From RHLJ01 sp965212165 (GTDB taxonomy: Bacteria; Bacteroidota; Rhodothermia; Balneolales; Balneolaceae): a stretch of 64,000 bases of DNA. Made by a program: the position numbers and the translations under genes. The notes under the pieces are model-generated. The model worked only from the letters and a program-made list of their open reading frames with translations. It did not search any database and had not been told where the DNA came from. This document shows, piece by piece, positions 36,258-45,159 of the stretch. Position 1 is the first letter of the stretch; the number at the start of each line of letters is the position of its first letter. The stretch spans positions 2,852,001-2,916,000 of the forward strand of contig OZ243096.1 in NCBI GenBank assembly GCA_965212165.1. The letters run 5' to 3'.

Positions 36258-37033
36258 TATTTTATTTTCCTTTCAATTGATTCCAAATCAACTTCTAATA
36301 CTTTCCATCCAATTTGCATTGAACTTATCCCTGATACAGCAATTGTTTCTGCAACATAAGGTAGAACTTCTTTGTTAATGTTTTGTCCATTTTCTCCTTT
36401 CACCAAATAGTAGTCAAAACTAATACCATCTTCTTGAAGCACTCTCATTACAGGAGGTATACCACCGCTTATACATCTAATTGCACAGCTCTTATGAATT
36501 TTTCCTTCGCCGGGCTTCATAACACCGAAATAACACTTTGGATCTAGGATTTCACCAACTAATGAAACTTTAAACGGTACTTGGGTTTCTTCGATCAATT
36601 TTATTTCTACATCTTCTGAACCCTTAAAGCTTTCTTTCTTATCTGTAAGCTCCATCAATGTTACCCCATCACCATAAATCATAGTACCGTTTAGTGTCAC
36701 TTCTTTTCCATTGAGACTGCCATTTTCATTTTCGATTTCAGACATGATCTCTTTAGCTCCAAATTTTCCAAACCCTACAAGTAATATAAAAGTAGTGCTA
36801 TCCTCAATTGAAACCTCAAGTATTGGGACCGGGTTTTCATGATAGATTCCATTCAATTCAGTACTTATACCAAATTCAAAGTGATGGTGATTCATCGGTT
36901 TTTGGAAGCTAACCACTGTAAACATCAAAATCGGAATCAAGACAAAAAAACCAATCAGAATATTTCGAATAAAGCTTTTGTTTGATGGGGGCATTTGTTC
37001 TTGCCAGCCAATGTAGAATTCGTTCTTACTCAT
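36257..37033 (-). CDS. Membrane-anchored protein with CYFGVMKPGEGK...CAIRCISGG motif
   Basis: 258 residues from ATG at 37031-37033, overlapping the upstream Rieske gene stop (ATGA). The longer frame to 37099 lies inside that gene. One N-terminal membrane helix (ILIGFFVLIPILMFTVV) anchors a periplasmic domain. Its conserved core has three cysteines in CYFGVMKPGEGK and SCAIRCISGGIPP. This core recurs in proteins encoded beside Rieske/ferric-reductase-like genes, so a redox or metal-centre role is plausible. The name of the family is unknown to me. Confidence 0.65.
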   Translation of the reverse strand: MSKNEFYIGWQEQMPPSNKSFIRNILIGFFVLIPILMFTVVSFQKPMNHHHFEFGISTELNGIYHENPVPILEVSIEDSTTFILLVGFGKFGAKEIMSEIENENGSLNGKEVTLNGTMIYGDGVTLMELTDKKESFKGSEDVEIKLIEETQVPFKVSLVGEILDPKCYFGVMKPGEGKIHKSCAIRCISGGIPPVMRVLQEDGISFDYYLVKGENGQNINKEVLPYVAETIAVSGISSMQIGWKVLEVDLESIERKIK

Positions 37034-38076
37034 TTCGTTTCCTCTACTTTGGCAGGTTCCACAAAGGTTCCTTCTTCTTTTGGAATTGGATTTACCCACA
37101 CATGTCCATCCATTACTTTAAGCTCAAATGTTTTAAGCTTTTCAGTAAAAGGCGCTGGCGCTTGACCATCTTCTGGTTTGTATTGATAACCATGCCACGG
37201 ACACGTAATACAGCCATCTACGATTTTACCTTCACCCAATGGCCCCATTTGATGTTTGCAGACATTATGAACTGCCGATAGTTTGCCGTCGTATTTAAAA
37301 ATGGCAATATTTTCTCCTTCTATGAATACCACTTTAGCACAATCATCTGGAATTTCAGAAACAGAACATACTTTGTGAAATTTATCTTCTTTTGAAAGTG
37401 CTTTATCAACAGAAAGTTCATTGTTCTCTTTTATCCCAGCAATTATATGAAGGGAAGAAATAGCTGTAAATCCACCAAATAGTAATATCCAATACATAGG
37501 GTGACTTTCATACTGGAGTGCTCCCAAAGCTACATGTAACACCAATAACCCATATGCAACATATACACTCATATGTAATGCTTTCCAGATTCGGGGAGAT
37601 AAATTATTTAACCAGAAATCATGACTAGTTGCTGCCATAAAAAAGAGAATAATGAGTGCAAAGAAACCAAGTATTTGAAATGGAAAGGCACTTATTTCAG
37701 AATAATATTGATTAGAAGTAAATACACTTAATAAGGGGTTAACATCACCTAAGGCGTGAAATTGAATAATGGAGAACGCACCATGAATCAACGCAAATAT
37801 GAACATGGAAACACCAAGGTGCCTTCTATTATATAGAAGTGGTAGGAATTTCGAATTCAATCTCGCTAACGGTCCTATTGAAAGAATGACGTGTAGCAAA
37901 ACAAATGCAGTAATTGCTGTTGCACGAATTATTAAGGTCTCTGCTGTTATTTCTGGATGAAAAATAAATTGAAACGCGACAAAGCAAGCAACCATCAACA
38001 TAATCCCCAGCCAGAGAATCTTATCGTACCCCTTCTTCTGTTTATTCCATAAAACGGAGGCGTAATTAACACTCAT
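37030..38076 (-). CDS. Membrane ferric-reductase-like cytochrome fused to a Rieske [2Fe-2S] domain
   Basis: 348 residues. The first 220 carry six membrane helices of the ferric reductase-like transmembrane type, with paired His in FVLLHVILSIGP, RRHLGVSMFIFALIHG and WKALHMSVYVAYGLLVLHVALG as likely haem b ligands. The C-terminal 110 residues are a Rieske ferredoxin: C-x-H-x16-C-x2-H (VCKHQMGP ... CITCPWHGYQY). It is thus a membrane cytochrome wired to a soluble-facing iron-sulfur centre, probably moving electrons across or along the membrane. It is cotranscribed with a Rieske flavoprotein and two tiny membrane proteins. Confidence 0.85.
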   Translation of the reverse strand: MSVNYASVLWNKQKKGYDKILWLGIMLMVACFVAFQFIFHPEITAETLIIRATAITAFVLLHVILSIGPLARLNSKFLPLLYNRRHLGVSMFIFALIHGAFSIIQFHALGDVNPLLSVFTSNQYYSEISAFPFQILGFFALIILFFMAATSHDFWLNNLSPRIWKALHMSVYVAYGLLVLHVALGALQYESHPMYWILLFGGFTAISSLHIIAGIKENNELSVDKALSKEDKFHKVCSVSEIPDDCAKVVFIEGENIAIFKYDGKLSAVHNVCKHQMGPLGEGKIVDGCITCPWHGYQYKPEDGQAPAPFTEKLKTFELKVMDGHVWVNPIPKEEGTFVEPAKVEETK

Positions 38077-38077
38077 A

Positions 38078-38161
38078 CTATATAATGAACAAAATTGTGA
38101 ATACGGCTATAAATAGAAGTACCCAAACCATAAGATGAGCTCTTCGAAGTGAAGGTTTCAT
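38078..38161 (-). CDS. 27-residue single-helix membrane peptide in the Rieske operon
   Basis: An ATG at 38159-38161 overlaps the stop of the 67-residue gene (ATGA), and the TAG at 38078-38080 is one base before the next gene's ATG. The peptide MKPSLRRAHLMVWVLLF... has a positively charged N-terminus and a single 18-residue hydrophobic helix, so it should insert N-in. The size and context resemble the small accessory subunits of cytochrome complexes (CcoQ/CydX type), by analogy only. The exact fit between overlapping neighbours argues that it is translated. Confidence 0.65.
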   Translation of the reverse strand: MKPSLRRAHLMVWVLLFIAVFTILFII

Positions 38162-38361
38162 GCTTTCCTCCATTTTAGTAGAAACATTGGCCAAAAGGCG
38201 ACCAAGCCCGGAAAAATCAGAACCTTGAAGAGCTTGCCACTATCTTCCACTCCGTGATCAACCTTAGTTAACCCCTTGAAAATGAATAGGAATGAAAACA
38301 GTATTCCAATGATGATATAAATCAAAACTATAGATAAAATGATTGAGGTTATTTGCTCCAT
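38158..38361 (-). CDS. 67-residue two-helix membrane protein in the Rieske operon
   Basis: Two hydrophobic helices (ILSIVLIYIIIGILFSFLFIF and LFKVLIFPGLVAFWPMFLL) flank a short polar loop (KVDHGVEDSGK). It starts one base after the Rieske-flavoprotein stop and its stop overlaps the 27-residue peptide. No family recognised. It probably belongs to the same membrane redox complex. Confidence 0.75.
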   Translation of the reverse strand: MEQITSIILSIVLIYIIIGILFSFLFIFKGLTKVDHGVEDSGKLFKVLIFPGLVAFWPMFLLKWRKA

Positions 38362-38362
38362 A

Positions 38363-39979
38363 TCAAATAGCAGGTTTTACTCCAGCGTAATTAATCCCTG
38401 TTAATCGATAAATGTCATAATCAAAGGTGCTCAAATCGTTGTGATTAAATTTAGCAACATCATCATGTCCACAAGATCGAGCAACTACTTTTACTAACTC
38501 ATTTGTAGCTTCAAAGAAGTTTTTAAGCTGATTTGCAGAAGAATCAATAATCAATCTTTTTCTTAGTCCTTCTTTTTGAGTGGCAATTCCAACTGGGCAA
38601 TTATTACTATTACAGGCTCTCATCCCCAAGCACCCTATTGCTTGAAGCGCAGAATTTGAAACAGCAATAGCATCCGCACCTAACATCATCGCTTTTGCAA
38701 AATCTTCAGCAACTCTTAATCCACCAGTAATTACAAGAGTTATATTTTTAGCCCCAACATTATCTAAATGTTTTCTTGCCCTAGCAAGAGCAGGAATAGT
38801 TGGTACATTAATATTATTTCTAAGCACTGTTGGTGCCGATCCTGTTCCCCCACCTCTTCCATCAAGTATGATATAGTCTACACCTACTTCTAGTGCAAAA
38901 TCTATATCGGCTTCTACATGACTTGCAGCTATTTTAAATCCAATTGGTATTCCACCCGTTTTCTCTCGCACTTGTTCAGCAAATGCCTTGAAATCTGCTG
39001 CAGTAAACAAATCTGGAAAAGCTGCTGGTGAAATTGCAGTCTCACCTTCTTTCAATCCTCGAACTTCGGCTATTTCTTTAGTTACTTTATTACCTGGTAG
39101 ATGACCACCAGTGCCTGTTTTGGCACCTTGACCTCCTTTAAAGTGAAAAGCTTGAGCTTTTTGAACCTTATCCCATGAAAAGCCAAATTTTCCTGATGCT
39201 AGTTCATATAAATATTTAGAATTCGCTTCTTGTTCGGCAGGAAGCATTCCACCTTCACCGCTACAAATTCCTGTTCCAGCCAATTCAGCACCTTTTGATA
39301 GAGCAATTTTAGCCTCTCTTGATAGTGCTCCAAAACTCATATCAGAAACAAACATTGGAATATCTAACACTAAAGGCTTCTTAGCTTTTGGTCCGATAAT
39401 AACTTTCGTAGAAACTTCATCATCATCAAGTAAAGGTCGGGTTGCCAATTGTGCAGGCAGAAACTGAATATTTTCCCATTTAGGAAGTGTGTTTCTATCA
39501 ACTCCCATTGCTTCTGAAGGTCCATGGTGACCGTAATTTTTTAATCCATTTTGAGCAAGTTCTTTTATATAACCAGCGTATGGTTCTTCATTTACTGGAT
39601 GAGTATCAGCATAAGCTCCTAAATATTGCTCACGATTAAATGGCTGTGGATGGTCGATTAAATATTGATTGATTTCATCTTCATCGACCCAAACAAAACC
39701 ATCTTCAACCCACGATTTAAATTTATTGAGTGCCTCTGAGTTATCATATTCACTTACGCCAGTATCATATCTAAAATCCCATCCATGAACACCGCATATT
39801 AAGTTATCACCTTCAATATGGCCATCCCCAAGCAAGGCTCCTCTATGTAAACATCGACCATACAAAACAGATACTTCTTCCCCATATCTGATGAGTACTA
39901 AATCTAGTCCATTAATAAGTTGATGAGTAGGTTCTTTCTCTTCTAAAGAATTGAATTCACAAAGTTTAATTTCTTTCAT
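38363..39979 (-). CDS. Rieske-glutamate synthase-type FMN/Fe-S oxidoreductase
   Basis: 538 residues from ATG at 39977-39979 (MKEIKLCEF). Residues 1-105 are a Rieske domain: C-x-H-x16-C-x2-H (GRCLHRGALLGDG ... ICGVHGWDF). The rest is the FMN-binding central/GltB-type domain: SDMSFGALSREAKIALSKGAE, CSGEGGM, GAKTGTGGHLPG, DGRGGGTGSAP. A [3Fe-4S] motif C-x5-C-x4-C (CLGMRACNSNNC) follows near 455-470. It lacks the glutamine amidotransferase domain, so it is a stand-alone archaeal-type/ferredoxin-dependent-like synthase core. The operon with membrane Rieske-cytochrome genes suggests a redox role other than plain glutamate synthesis. Confidence 0.87.
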   Translation of the reverse strand: MKEIKLCEFNSLEEKEPTHQLINGLDLVLIRYGEEVSVLYGRCLHRGALLGDGHIEGDNLICGVHGWDFRYDTGVSEYDNSEALNKFKSWVEDGFVWVDEDEINQYLIDHPQPFNREQYLGAYADTHPVNEEPYAGYIKELAQNGLKNYGHHGPSEAMGVDRNTLPKWENIQFLPAQLATRPLLDDDEVSTKVIIGPKAKKPLVLDIPMFVSDMSFGALSREAKIALSKGAELAGTGICSGEGGMLPAEQEANSKYLYELASGKFGFSWDKVQKAQAFHFKGGQGAKTGTGGHLPGNKVTKEIAEVRGLKEGETAISPAAFPDLFTAADFKAFAEQVREKTGGIPIGFKIAASHVEADIDFALEVGVDYIILDGRGGGTGSAPTVLRNNINVPTIPALARARKHLDNVGAKNITLVITGGLRVAEDFAKAMMLGADAIAVSNSALQAIGCLGMRACNSNNCPVGIATQKEGLRKRLIIDSSANQLKNFFEATNELVKVVARSCGHDDVAKFNHNDLSTFDYDIYRLTGINYAGVKPAI

Positions 39980-40110
39980 ATATCTCAATGTTTACTTTTA
40001 CTCAATAAAGAGAATTTAATTCAAAGTATTTGTGATCATTTTTAGTGACTTGTGGAAGAGTATATAAAATTGAATCAACCGAATTATCACGATTATATAA
40101 TATCACTACT

Positions 40111-41022
40111 ATGAAAAGAATACAGTACGCCCTTATTATTATGCTTATTGTTTCATCTAATTGTGCTGAAAAGCAACAAGATGAACCTCAAAATCCTGTT
40201 AAAGCCGTAACTGGTACTGTTATAACTCATGAGAATTTTGAGTCTAACTTTGTATCGGCCCGCAATATTGAAGTATGGCTACCAAAAGGATATGATGAAA
40301 ATGAAACATCTTATCAGGTTCTATATATGCATGATGGACAAAATGTTTTTGATCCTACTACCTCTTATAACGGAAATGATTGGATGGTAGATGAAGTGCT
40401 TACAGACTTAATTTCAAAGGGCGAAATTCCCGAAACTATCGTAGTTGCAATGTGGAATACTGGTCAAACTCGTTTTCCAGAATATATGCCTCAGAAACCA
40501 GCTGAAATAATGAATAGTGAATCTGTTCAACAACAAGTTATAGGTAACTCCGGTTCTCCAATTTTTTCTGACAACTATTTAAAATTTATAGTTCAAGAGC
40601 TTAAACCTTTTATCGATGAGAATTATCGTACTAAACCAGAAAGAGAGTTCACATCAATTATGGGGTCAAGCATGGGAGGATTAATTTCACTTTATGCTAT
40701 TATTGAATACGCAGATGTTTTTGGGGCAGCTGGCTGTTTATCGACTCATTGGATAGTACCAGAAATTGGTGAAGCATTTATGGGTTTTGTTGCAGGTAAC
40801 CTACCAGACCCTAGTAATCACAAAATTTATTTTGATTATGGTACAAAAGGTCTCGATTCCGAATATGAGCCTTCTCAGCTTAAAGTTGATGAAATGATGG
40901 TAAACAGGGGTTTTAAGAAGAATGAAAACTGGATAACTAACAAATTTGAAGGGCATGATCATAAAGAACAATACTGGGCTATGAGAGTTCATGAACCTTT
41001 GACTTTTCTACTTAACCATTAA
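40111..41022 (+). CDS. Lipoprotein esterase of the esterase D / enterochelin-esterase-like family
   Basis: 303 residues from ATG at 40111; the frame is open 66 bases further up but gives no signal. A lipobox (LIVSSNC) ends the leader. The alpha/beta-hydrolase core has YLPKG-type start WLPKGYDENE, YMHDGQNVFDP, the nucleophile GSSMGGLISLY and a C-terminal His (EGHDHKEQYW). Relatives hydrolyse carbohydrate esters or siderophores. It lies directly upstream of two GH16 genes, so release of acyl groups from a polysaccharide is plausible. Confidence 0.82.
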   Translation: MKRIQYALIIMLIVSSNCAEKQQDEPQNPVKAVTGTVITHENFESNFVSARNIEVWLPKGYDENETSYQVLYMHDGQNVFDPTTSYNGNDWMVDEVLTDLISKGEIPETIVVAMWNTGQTRFPEYMPQKPAEIMNSESVQQQVIGNSGSPIFSDNYLKFIVQELKPFIDENYRTKPEREFTSIMGSSMGGLISLYAIIEYADVFGAAGCLSTHWIVPEIGEAFMGFVAGNLPDPSNHKIYFDYGTKGLDSEYEPSQLKVDEMMVNRGFKKNENWITNKFEGHDHKEQYWAMRVHEPLTFLLNH

Positions 41023-41075
41023 TCATGAGAATTCTTCTCAATTGATACTTATCAAAGTTGTTTTGATCTTTAGAT

Positions 41076-41921
41076 ATGAAAAATATAATACTACTTAGTT
41101 TTTTACTCATTTTTGCTTTATCAATTTCATTTTGTGAACAACAAAAACAGGAATACTCTTTTGATAAATGGGATTCTGCTGAACTTGTTTGGAGCGATGA
41201 GTTTGATGGAACGGAAGTAGATACTACAAAGTGGCTTTTTGAAGAGGGTGATTGGGGTTGGGGAAACAGAGAATTACAAAATTATACCCCTATTGAAGCT
41301 GGTAATGCAACCGTTGAAAATGGGATATTAAGCATTACAGCTAAGCTTGAAGGTGAAGGTCAAAATGTTGGTGATTATTCATCGGCACGTTTAAACACTA
41401 AGGATTCTTTTCTTTATGGTAGATTAGAGATTCGTGCTAAGATGCCTGAACATAAAGGTAATGGTGTTTGGCCAGCCCTTTGGATGCTTGGTGAGATGTT
41501 CAAAAATAGAGGTGGGTGGCCAAGATCTGGTGAGATTGATATTATGGAATATGTAAGTTACAGACCTGATTCTACGCTTGTTACAATTCACACTATTGCA
41601 AATAATCATGTAGATGGAACTCAGGTAAGTTCAGACTTCGTACCACTACCTACAATTGAGGAAGAATTTCATAATTTTGGGATTCTTTGGGAGAATGATA
41701 TTCTTATATTTTATGTTGACGAAATAGATAATGTTTTACTTATGTTTGAAAGACCTAGGAATTTTAATCAAGATAACTGGCCTTTTGACAAGCCTTTTTA
41801 CTTTTTAATGAACATTGCAGTAGGTGGCAACCTCGGTGGCGTTAAAGGGATTGATGATTCGATATTCCCGTCCACTATGGAAGTTGATTACGTACGTGTT
41901 TGGCAACTGAAAGAAAATTAA
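41076..41921 (+). CDS. GH16 family endo-beta-glucanase lipoprotein (copy 1)
   Basis: 281 residues with a lipoprotein leader (SISFC). The GH16 fold is clear: VWSDEFDG at the start, GWGNRELQNYT, the catalytic E-I-D-I-M-E with Glu153, Asp155 and Glu158, and WNEDILIFYVD-type strands. It ends with MNIAVGGNLGG and a YVRVWQ strand. The GEIDIMEY form with flanking WGNRELQ is typical of laminarinase-like beta-1,3-glucanases. It is followed two bases later by a second GH16 gene. Confidence 0.9.
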   Translation: MKNIILLSFLLIFALSISFCEQQKQEYSFDKWDSAELVWSDEFDGTEVDTTKWLFEEGDWGWGNRELQNYTPIEAGNATVENGILSITAKLEGEGQNVGDYSSARLNTKDSFLYGRLEIRAKMPEHKGNGVWPALWMLGEMFKNRGGWPRSGEIDIMEYVSYRPDSTLVTIHTIANNHVDGTQVSSDFVPLPTIEEEFHNFGILWENDILIFYVDEIDNVLLMFERPRNFNQDNWPFDKPFYFLMNIAVGGNLGGVKGIDDSIFPSTMEVDYVRVWQLKEN

Positions 41922-41923
41922 TA

Positions 41924-42739
41924 ATGAAAAAACTACTTTTTTTACTTTTCCCTGTTTTAATCCTAAGCTGTAAAGAGAGCAGCACCTCTGGTCCTGAAGA
42001 ACTGGAAGGTTTAATATGGAGCGATGAGTTTAATGGAACAGACTGGCGAGATAATTGGTACCCAGAATTGGGGGCAAGCGGTTGGGGTAATAACGAGCTC
42101 CAAAACTACACTGCAAGCCCTGATAACATAGTAATGACAGACAGTACATTACAAATTATTGCTAGAAAAGTCGGGAATGATCAAGACAGAGGTGATTATA
42201 CTTCAGCAAGACTACTAACAAAAGAAGCTTGGCGATATGGCAGAATGGAAGTCCGAGCAAAGATTCCAGATCTAAAAGGTAATGGTCTTTGGCCTGCGAT
42301 TTGGATGTTAGGTGATGGAATCAGAAACGGGGTAAGTTGGCCTCAATCTGGCGAAATAGATATTATGGAATACGTCAGTTATGCTCCTAACCGTTTCTAT
42401 GCTACCGTACATACTGGTGCATTTAATCATAGACAGGGAACTCAAAAAGGTTCTGGTCAAGTTATTCTTGCTGATATAGAAGAAGAATTTAACATTTTCG
42501 GCATTATTTGGACGGAAGAATACATCAAATTTTATGTTGAAGATAAAGACAACATCATCTTCCGATTTAACAAGATTGCTGATGCTACTGAAGATGAATG
42601 GCCTTTCGACAATCCACATTTCTTTTTATTAAATATGGCAGTTGGTGGCGATTGGGGTGGTGCAAATGGACTAGACGATGCTAATTTCCCAGCAACATTT
42701 GAAATCGATTATGTACGAATATTCGAACTAGAAGAGTAA
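41924..42739 (+). CDS. GH16 family endo-beta-glucanase lipoprotein (copy 2)
   Basis: 271 residues from ATG at 41924, two bases after the stop of copy 1. The leader ends in a lipobox (VLILSC). The catalytic motif is E-I-D-I-M-E with Glu144, Asp146 and Glu149. It shares SDEFNGT, GWGNNELQNYT, GEIDIMEYVSYAP and MAVGGDWGG with copy 1. The two are a tandem duplication. They were probably lipidated and placed at the outer membrane to cut algal glucan such as laminarin. No SusC/SusD pair is in the window. Confidence 0.9.
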   Translation: MKKLLFLLFPVLILSCKESSTSGPEELEGLIWSDEFNGTDWRDNWYPELGASGWGNNELQNYTASPDNIVMTDSTLQIIARKVGNDQDRGDYTSARLLTKEAWRYGRMEVRAKIPDLKGNGLWPAIWMLGDGIRNGVSWPQSGEIDIMEYVSYAPNRFYATVHTGAFNHRQGTQKGSGQVILADIEEEFNIFGIIWTEEYIKFYVEDKDNIIFRFNKIADATEDEWPFDNPHFFLLNMAVGGDWGGANGLDDANFPATFEIDYVRIFELEE

Positions 42740-42749
42740 CCAATTCGAA

Positions 42750-44576
42750 TTAGGTTGGTAATCCTTCCATTTTCATAATTTGAAGTGCATTAGTGCTTGG
42801 GCAAGGACCTGATCGAAGTTTATACTCAAATGTCATTTTTCCATTTTCTATAGATTCCACAAAATGCCAATTACTTAATTGCGGAATCTCGTTCTCAAGG
42901 TCTGCAAGCTCTAAATCGTGGGAAGAAACTAATCCAATTCCATTTTTTCCAGCTACTTCTTTAAGGAAAGCTGCACTACCAGCAAATCGTTCTCTATTAT
43001 TTGTACCTCTATAAATTTCATCTACTAAAAAGAAAAGTGGTGATGTTTCTTCTTTATTTAATTCATCCAATAAATACCTAAGCCGCTTTACTTCGGTATA
43101 AAAGTGAGATAATCCATCATCTAGTGAATCGGTAATATTGATACTCGAAAAGACACGGTACCACCCAATATGCAAATTCTTTGCGCACACTGGAGCACCC
43201 GCATAAGCAAGAACTAAATTTATCCCTATGGTTCTTAAAAAAGTACTTTTGCCAGCCATGTTCGATCCCGTAATTAAGAATAGATCTTTATCCTTTTGAA
43301 CTTCAAAATCATTGGGAATTCTTTGCTGTGAATGAATTAATGGATGACCTAAATCCACAGCATCACACAAATAATCGTTTGGGGGTTCAAAAGTTGCCCA
43401 TGTATACTCTGGATTATGCATCGCAAAGTTAGCCAACGAGTTAAGCGCTTCTATCTCATAGAAAGTATTAAGCCATAGAGTGAGCTTTTGATCTAATTCT
43501 CCTTTTAAGTTCTCCACTCGCATGGCATAGTATAAGTCCCACGGTACCAATGCATTAATCACCCCATGCAGCAATTTATTGGCTTGCAATGCGGCACGCC
43601 CCATTAATTTCAGAGTTTTCTTAATAAAAAGTGAAGGTTTTTCATTTTCATCTTGATAATTGGCTAATAACTTGTCGAGCTCACTCCCCTTTTTCGGCTT
43701 AAATTTTTCGACATGAAGCAGGATTGATTTGAACTGTCTTAGAATATTTTCAATCTGAAATGTGGCATCAAACAAGTTTTTTACTTTCTGATCATTAAAC
43801 TTATAAATCAGAAGGTAGGTGACCAAGCTAGCTGTTAATGGAAGTGCATTTAATTCACCAATCATAAATAAAGTGAAAAAAATCATATTCATTATCGACA
43901 AAATCGAAAGAACAAATAGTGGTAGCTTAATATTTTTTTTCTTTGGTAGCTTCAGCCAAGTTAACATATCATCTACATTCCAATTCTTTATAGAACTTCG
44001 TTTTGTAGTTATCAATCCTATCACACGAAGTTTGTCTCTAAAAATCGTTAACGGAATCAACTCTTTTACTTGTTTTTGCCTTTTTAAAACATCCTCTTTG
44101 TTTGGAGATGAAGACAAAAACCAATCTAGTAATAGATTTGAACTCGCTGAATAGATTGAAGTATCAATGAGATGATGTAAAGAATGCTTTCCTACAATAT
44201 CTAAATCTCCTGCAAAAGGATGATTTTTAATATTCAGAGCTGACGGATTGTACTTGATATTATCCCAATCAAGATCCATCCTAGCAATATGTTCTTTTTT
44301 AGTAGATGAAAGATGTTCAAATTTATCTAAAGTTAACTCTACTTTATTGTGGATATCAATCAAAAAGAGAAAACTAATAATCCAAAAAGCTAAGCATAGT
44401 AAATAAAAACTATCTGCAACTAATCCATATCCTAGATATGAAAAAAGAACTCCGGTAATAAATACCGTAATTCGGATTTTTGATATTTTATTACTCTTGG
44501 CTCTTAGTACTTCTATTTTCCTACCAATCCTTTCGATATGGCTTTGGAAAACTTCTCTCAGTCTCAATTGTGTCAT
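42750..44576 (-). CDS. Membrane-bound MutS-family ATPase
   Basis: 608 residues. Two hydrophobic segments near the N-terminus (ITVFITGVLFSYLGYGLVA and FYLLCLAFWIISFLFLI) and a further pair near 215-255 suggest membrane association, unlike canonical MutS. A helical lever/clamp region follows. The C-terminal ABC-type ATPase has Walker A GSNMAGKSTFLR, a signature around DSLDDGLSHFYTEV, and Walker B LFFLVDEIYRGTN with SSHD. The mismatch-recognition domain I is absent. A separate Smr gene ends at the base immediately before this ATG, so the pair resembles a split MutS2. Confidence 0.85.
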   Translation of the reverse strand: MTQLRLREVFQSHIERIGRKIEVLRAKSNKISKIRITVFITGVLFSYLGYGLVADSFYLLCLAFWIISFLFLIDIHNKVELTLDKFEHLSSTKKEHIARMDLDWDNIKYNPSALNIKNHPFAGDLDIVGKHSLHHLIDTSIYSASSNLLLDWFLSSSPNKEDVLKRQKQVKELIPLTIFRDKLRVIGLITTKRSSIKNWNVDDMLTWLKLPKKKNIKLPLFVLSILSIMNMIFFTLFMIGELNALPLTASLVTYLLIYKFNDQKVKNLFDATFQIENILRQFKSILLHVEKFKPKKGSELDKLLANYQDENEKPSLFIKKTLKLMGRAALQANKLLHGVINALVPWDLYYAMRVENLKGELDQKLTLWLNTFYEIEALNSLANFAMHNPEYTWATFEPPNDYLCDAVDLGHPLIHSQQRIPNDFEVQKDKDLFLITGSNMAGKSTFLRTIGINLVLAYAGAPVCAKNLHIGWYRVFSSINITDSLDDGLSHFYTEVKRLRYLLDELNKEETSPLFFLVDEIYRGTNNRERFAGSAAFLKEVAGKNGIGLVSSHDLELADLENEIPQLSNWHFVESIENGKMTFEYKLRSGPCPSTNALQIMKMEGLPT

Positions 44577-44852
44577 TTATTCCCTTTTTAATTCAACTAG
44601 AGTTGCACCCCAGCTACTTTTGTCGTCAGCTAGCCTATATAAATCTACTTCTTCATGATTTTCTAAAATACTATGAACCAATCTACGAAGCACTCCCTTC
44701 CCTTTTCCATGTATAATCCTAATTGAGTAAATCTCTTTCTCTAAACAGGCTTCGATATAATCAAGTATTAATTCTTTAATCTCTTTCGGACTGAATAAGT
44801 GTAAATCTAAAACCCCATCAATTGGCAACTCTATAGGATCTGGTTCATACAT
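44577..44852 (-). CDS. Smr-domain protein
   Basis: 91 residues, essentially one Smr domain: DGVLDLHLF, IIHGKGKGVLRRLV and SSWGATLVEL. The HGKGKG loop and LDLH motif are the family's active residues. Smr domains are nicking endonucleases or ribonucleases and form the C-terminus of MutS2. Its stop abuts the ATG of the membrane MutS-like gene with no spacing. A Dabb gene lies one base upstream. Confidence 0.88.
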   Translation of the reverse strand: MYEPDPIELPIDGVLDLHLFSPKEIKELILDYIEACLEKEIYSIRIIHGKGKGVLRRLVHSILENHEEVDLYRLADDKSSWGATLVELKRE

Positions 44853-44853
44853 A

Positions 44854-45159
44854 TCAATATTCGAAATCGACTACTTTTCGTTCGGCAACAATATCTTTTG
44901 CAAAGGCAACAACATCTAAATGATCTTGATGCATTGCATATTCTGCTAATTTTTCTCTTGAATCATGAGAAGTAGTTAATACCATATCATAAATAGCTCC
45001 CTCTGCTTCATTATATCCTATTCCAACTTCCATGGATTTTATTGAAGATAACTTTGCCGGTAACGTTTCTAATCTACTCTTAAATTCAAAAGCATTTTCT
45101 TGTTTTGACTTACCATTGGCTTCTTCATGAAGCCTCCACATTACAATATGCTTTACCAT
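44854..45159 (-). CDS. Dabb family (stress-responsive A/B barrel) protein
   Basis: 101 residues. It starts MVKHIVMWRLHEEANGKSK, the usual Dabb opening, and has YDMVLTTSHDSREKLAEYAMHQDHLDVV. Family members are small dimeric barrels, some cofactor-binding, of unclear role. It is first in a three-gene minus-strand run with smr and the MutS-like gene (gaps of 1 and 0 bases). Confidence 0.88.
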   Translation of the reverse strand: MVKHIVMWRLHEEANGKSKQENAFEFKSRLETLPAKLSSIKSMEVGIGYNEAEGAIYDMVLTTSHDSREKLAEYAMHQDHLDVVAFAKDIVAERKVVDFEY

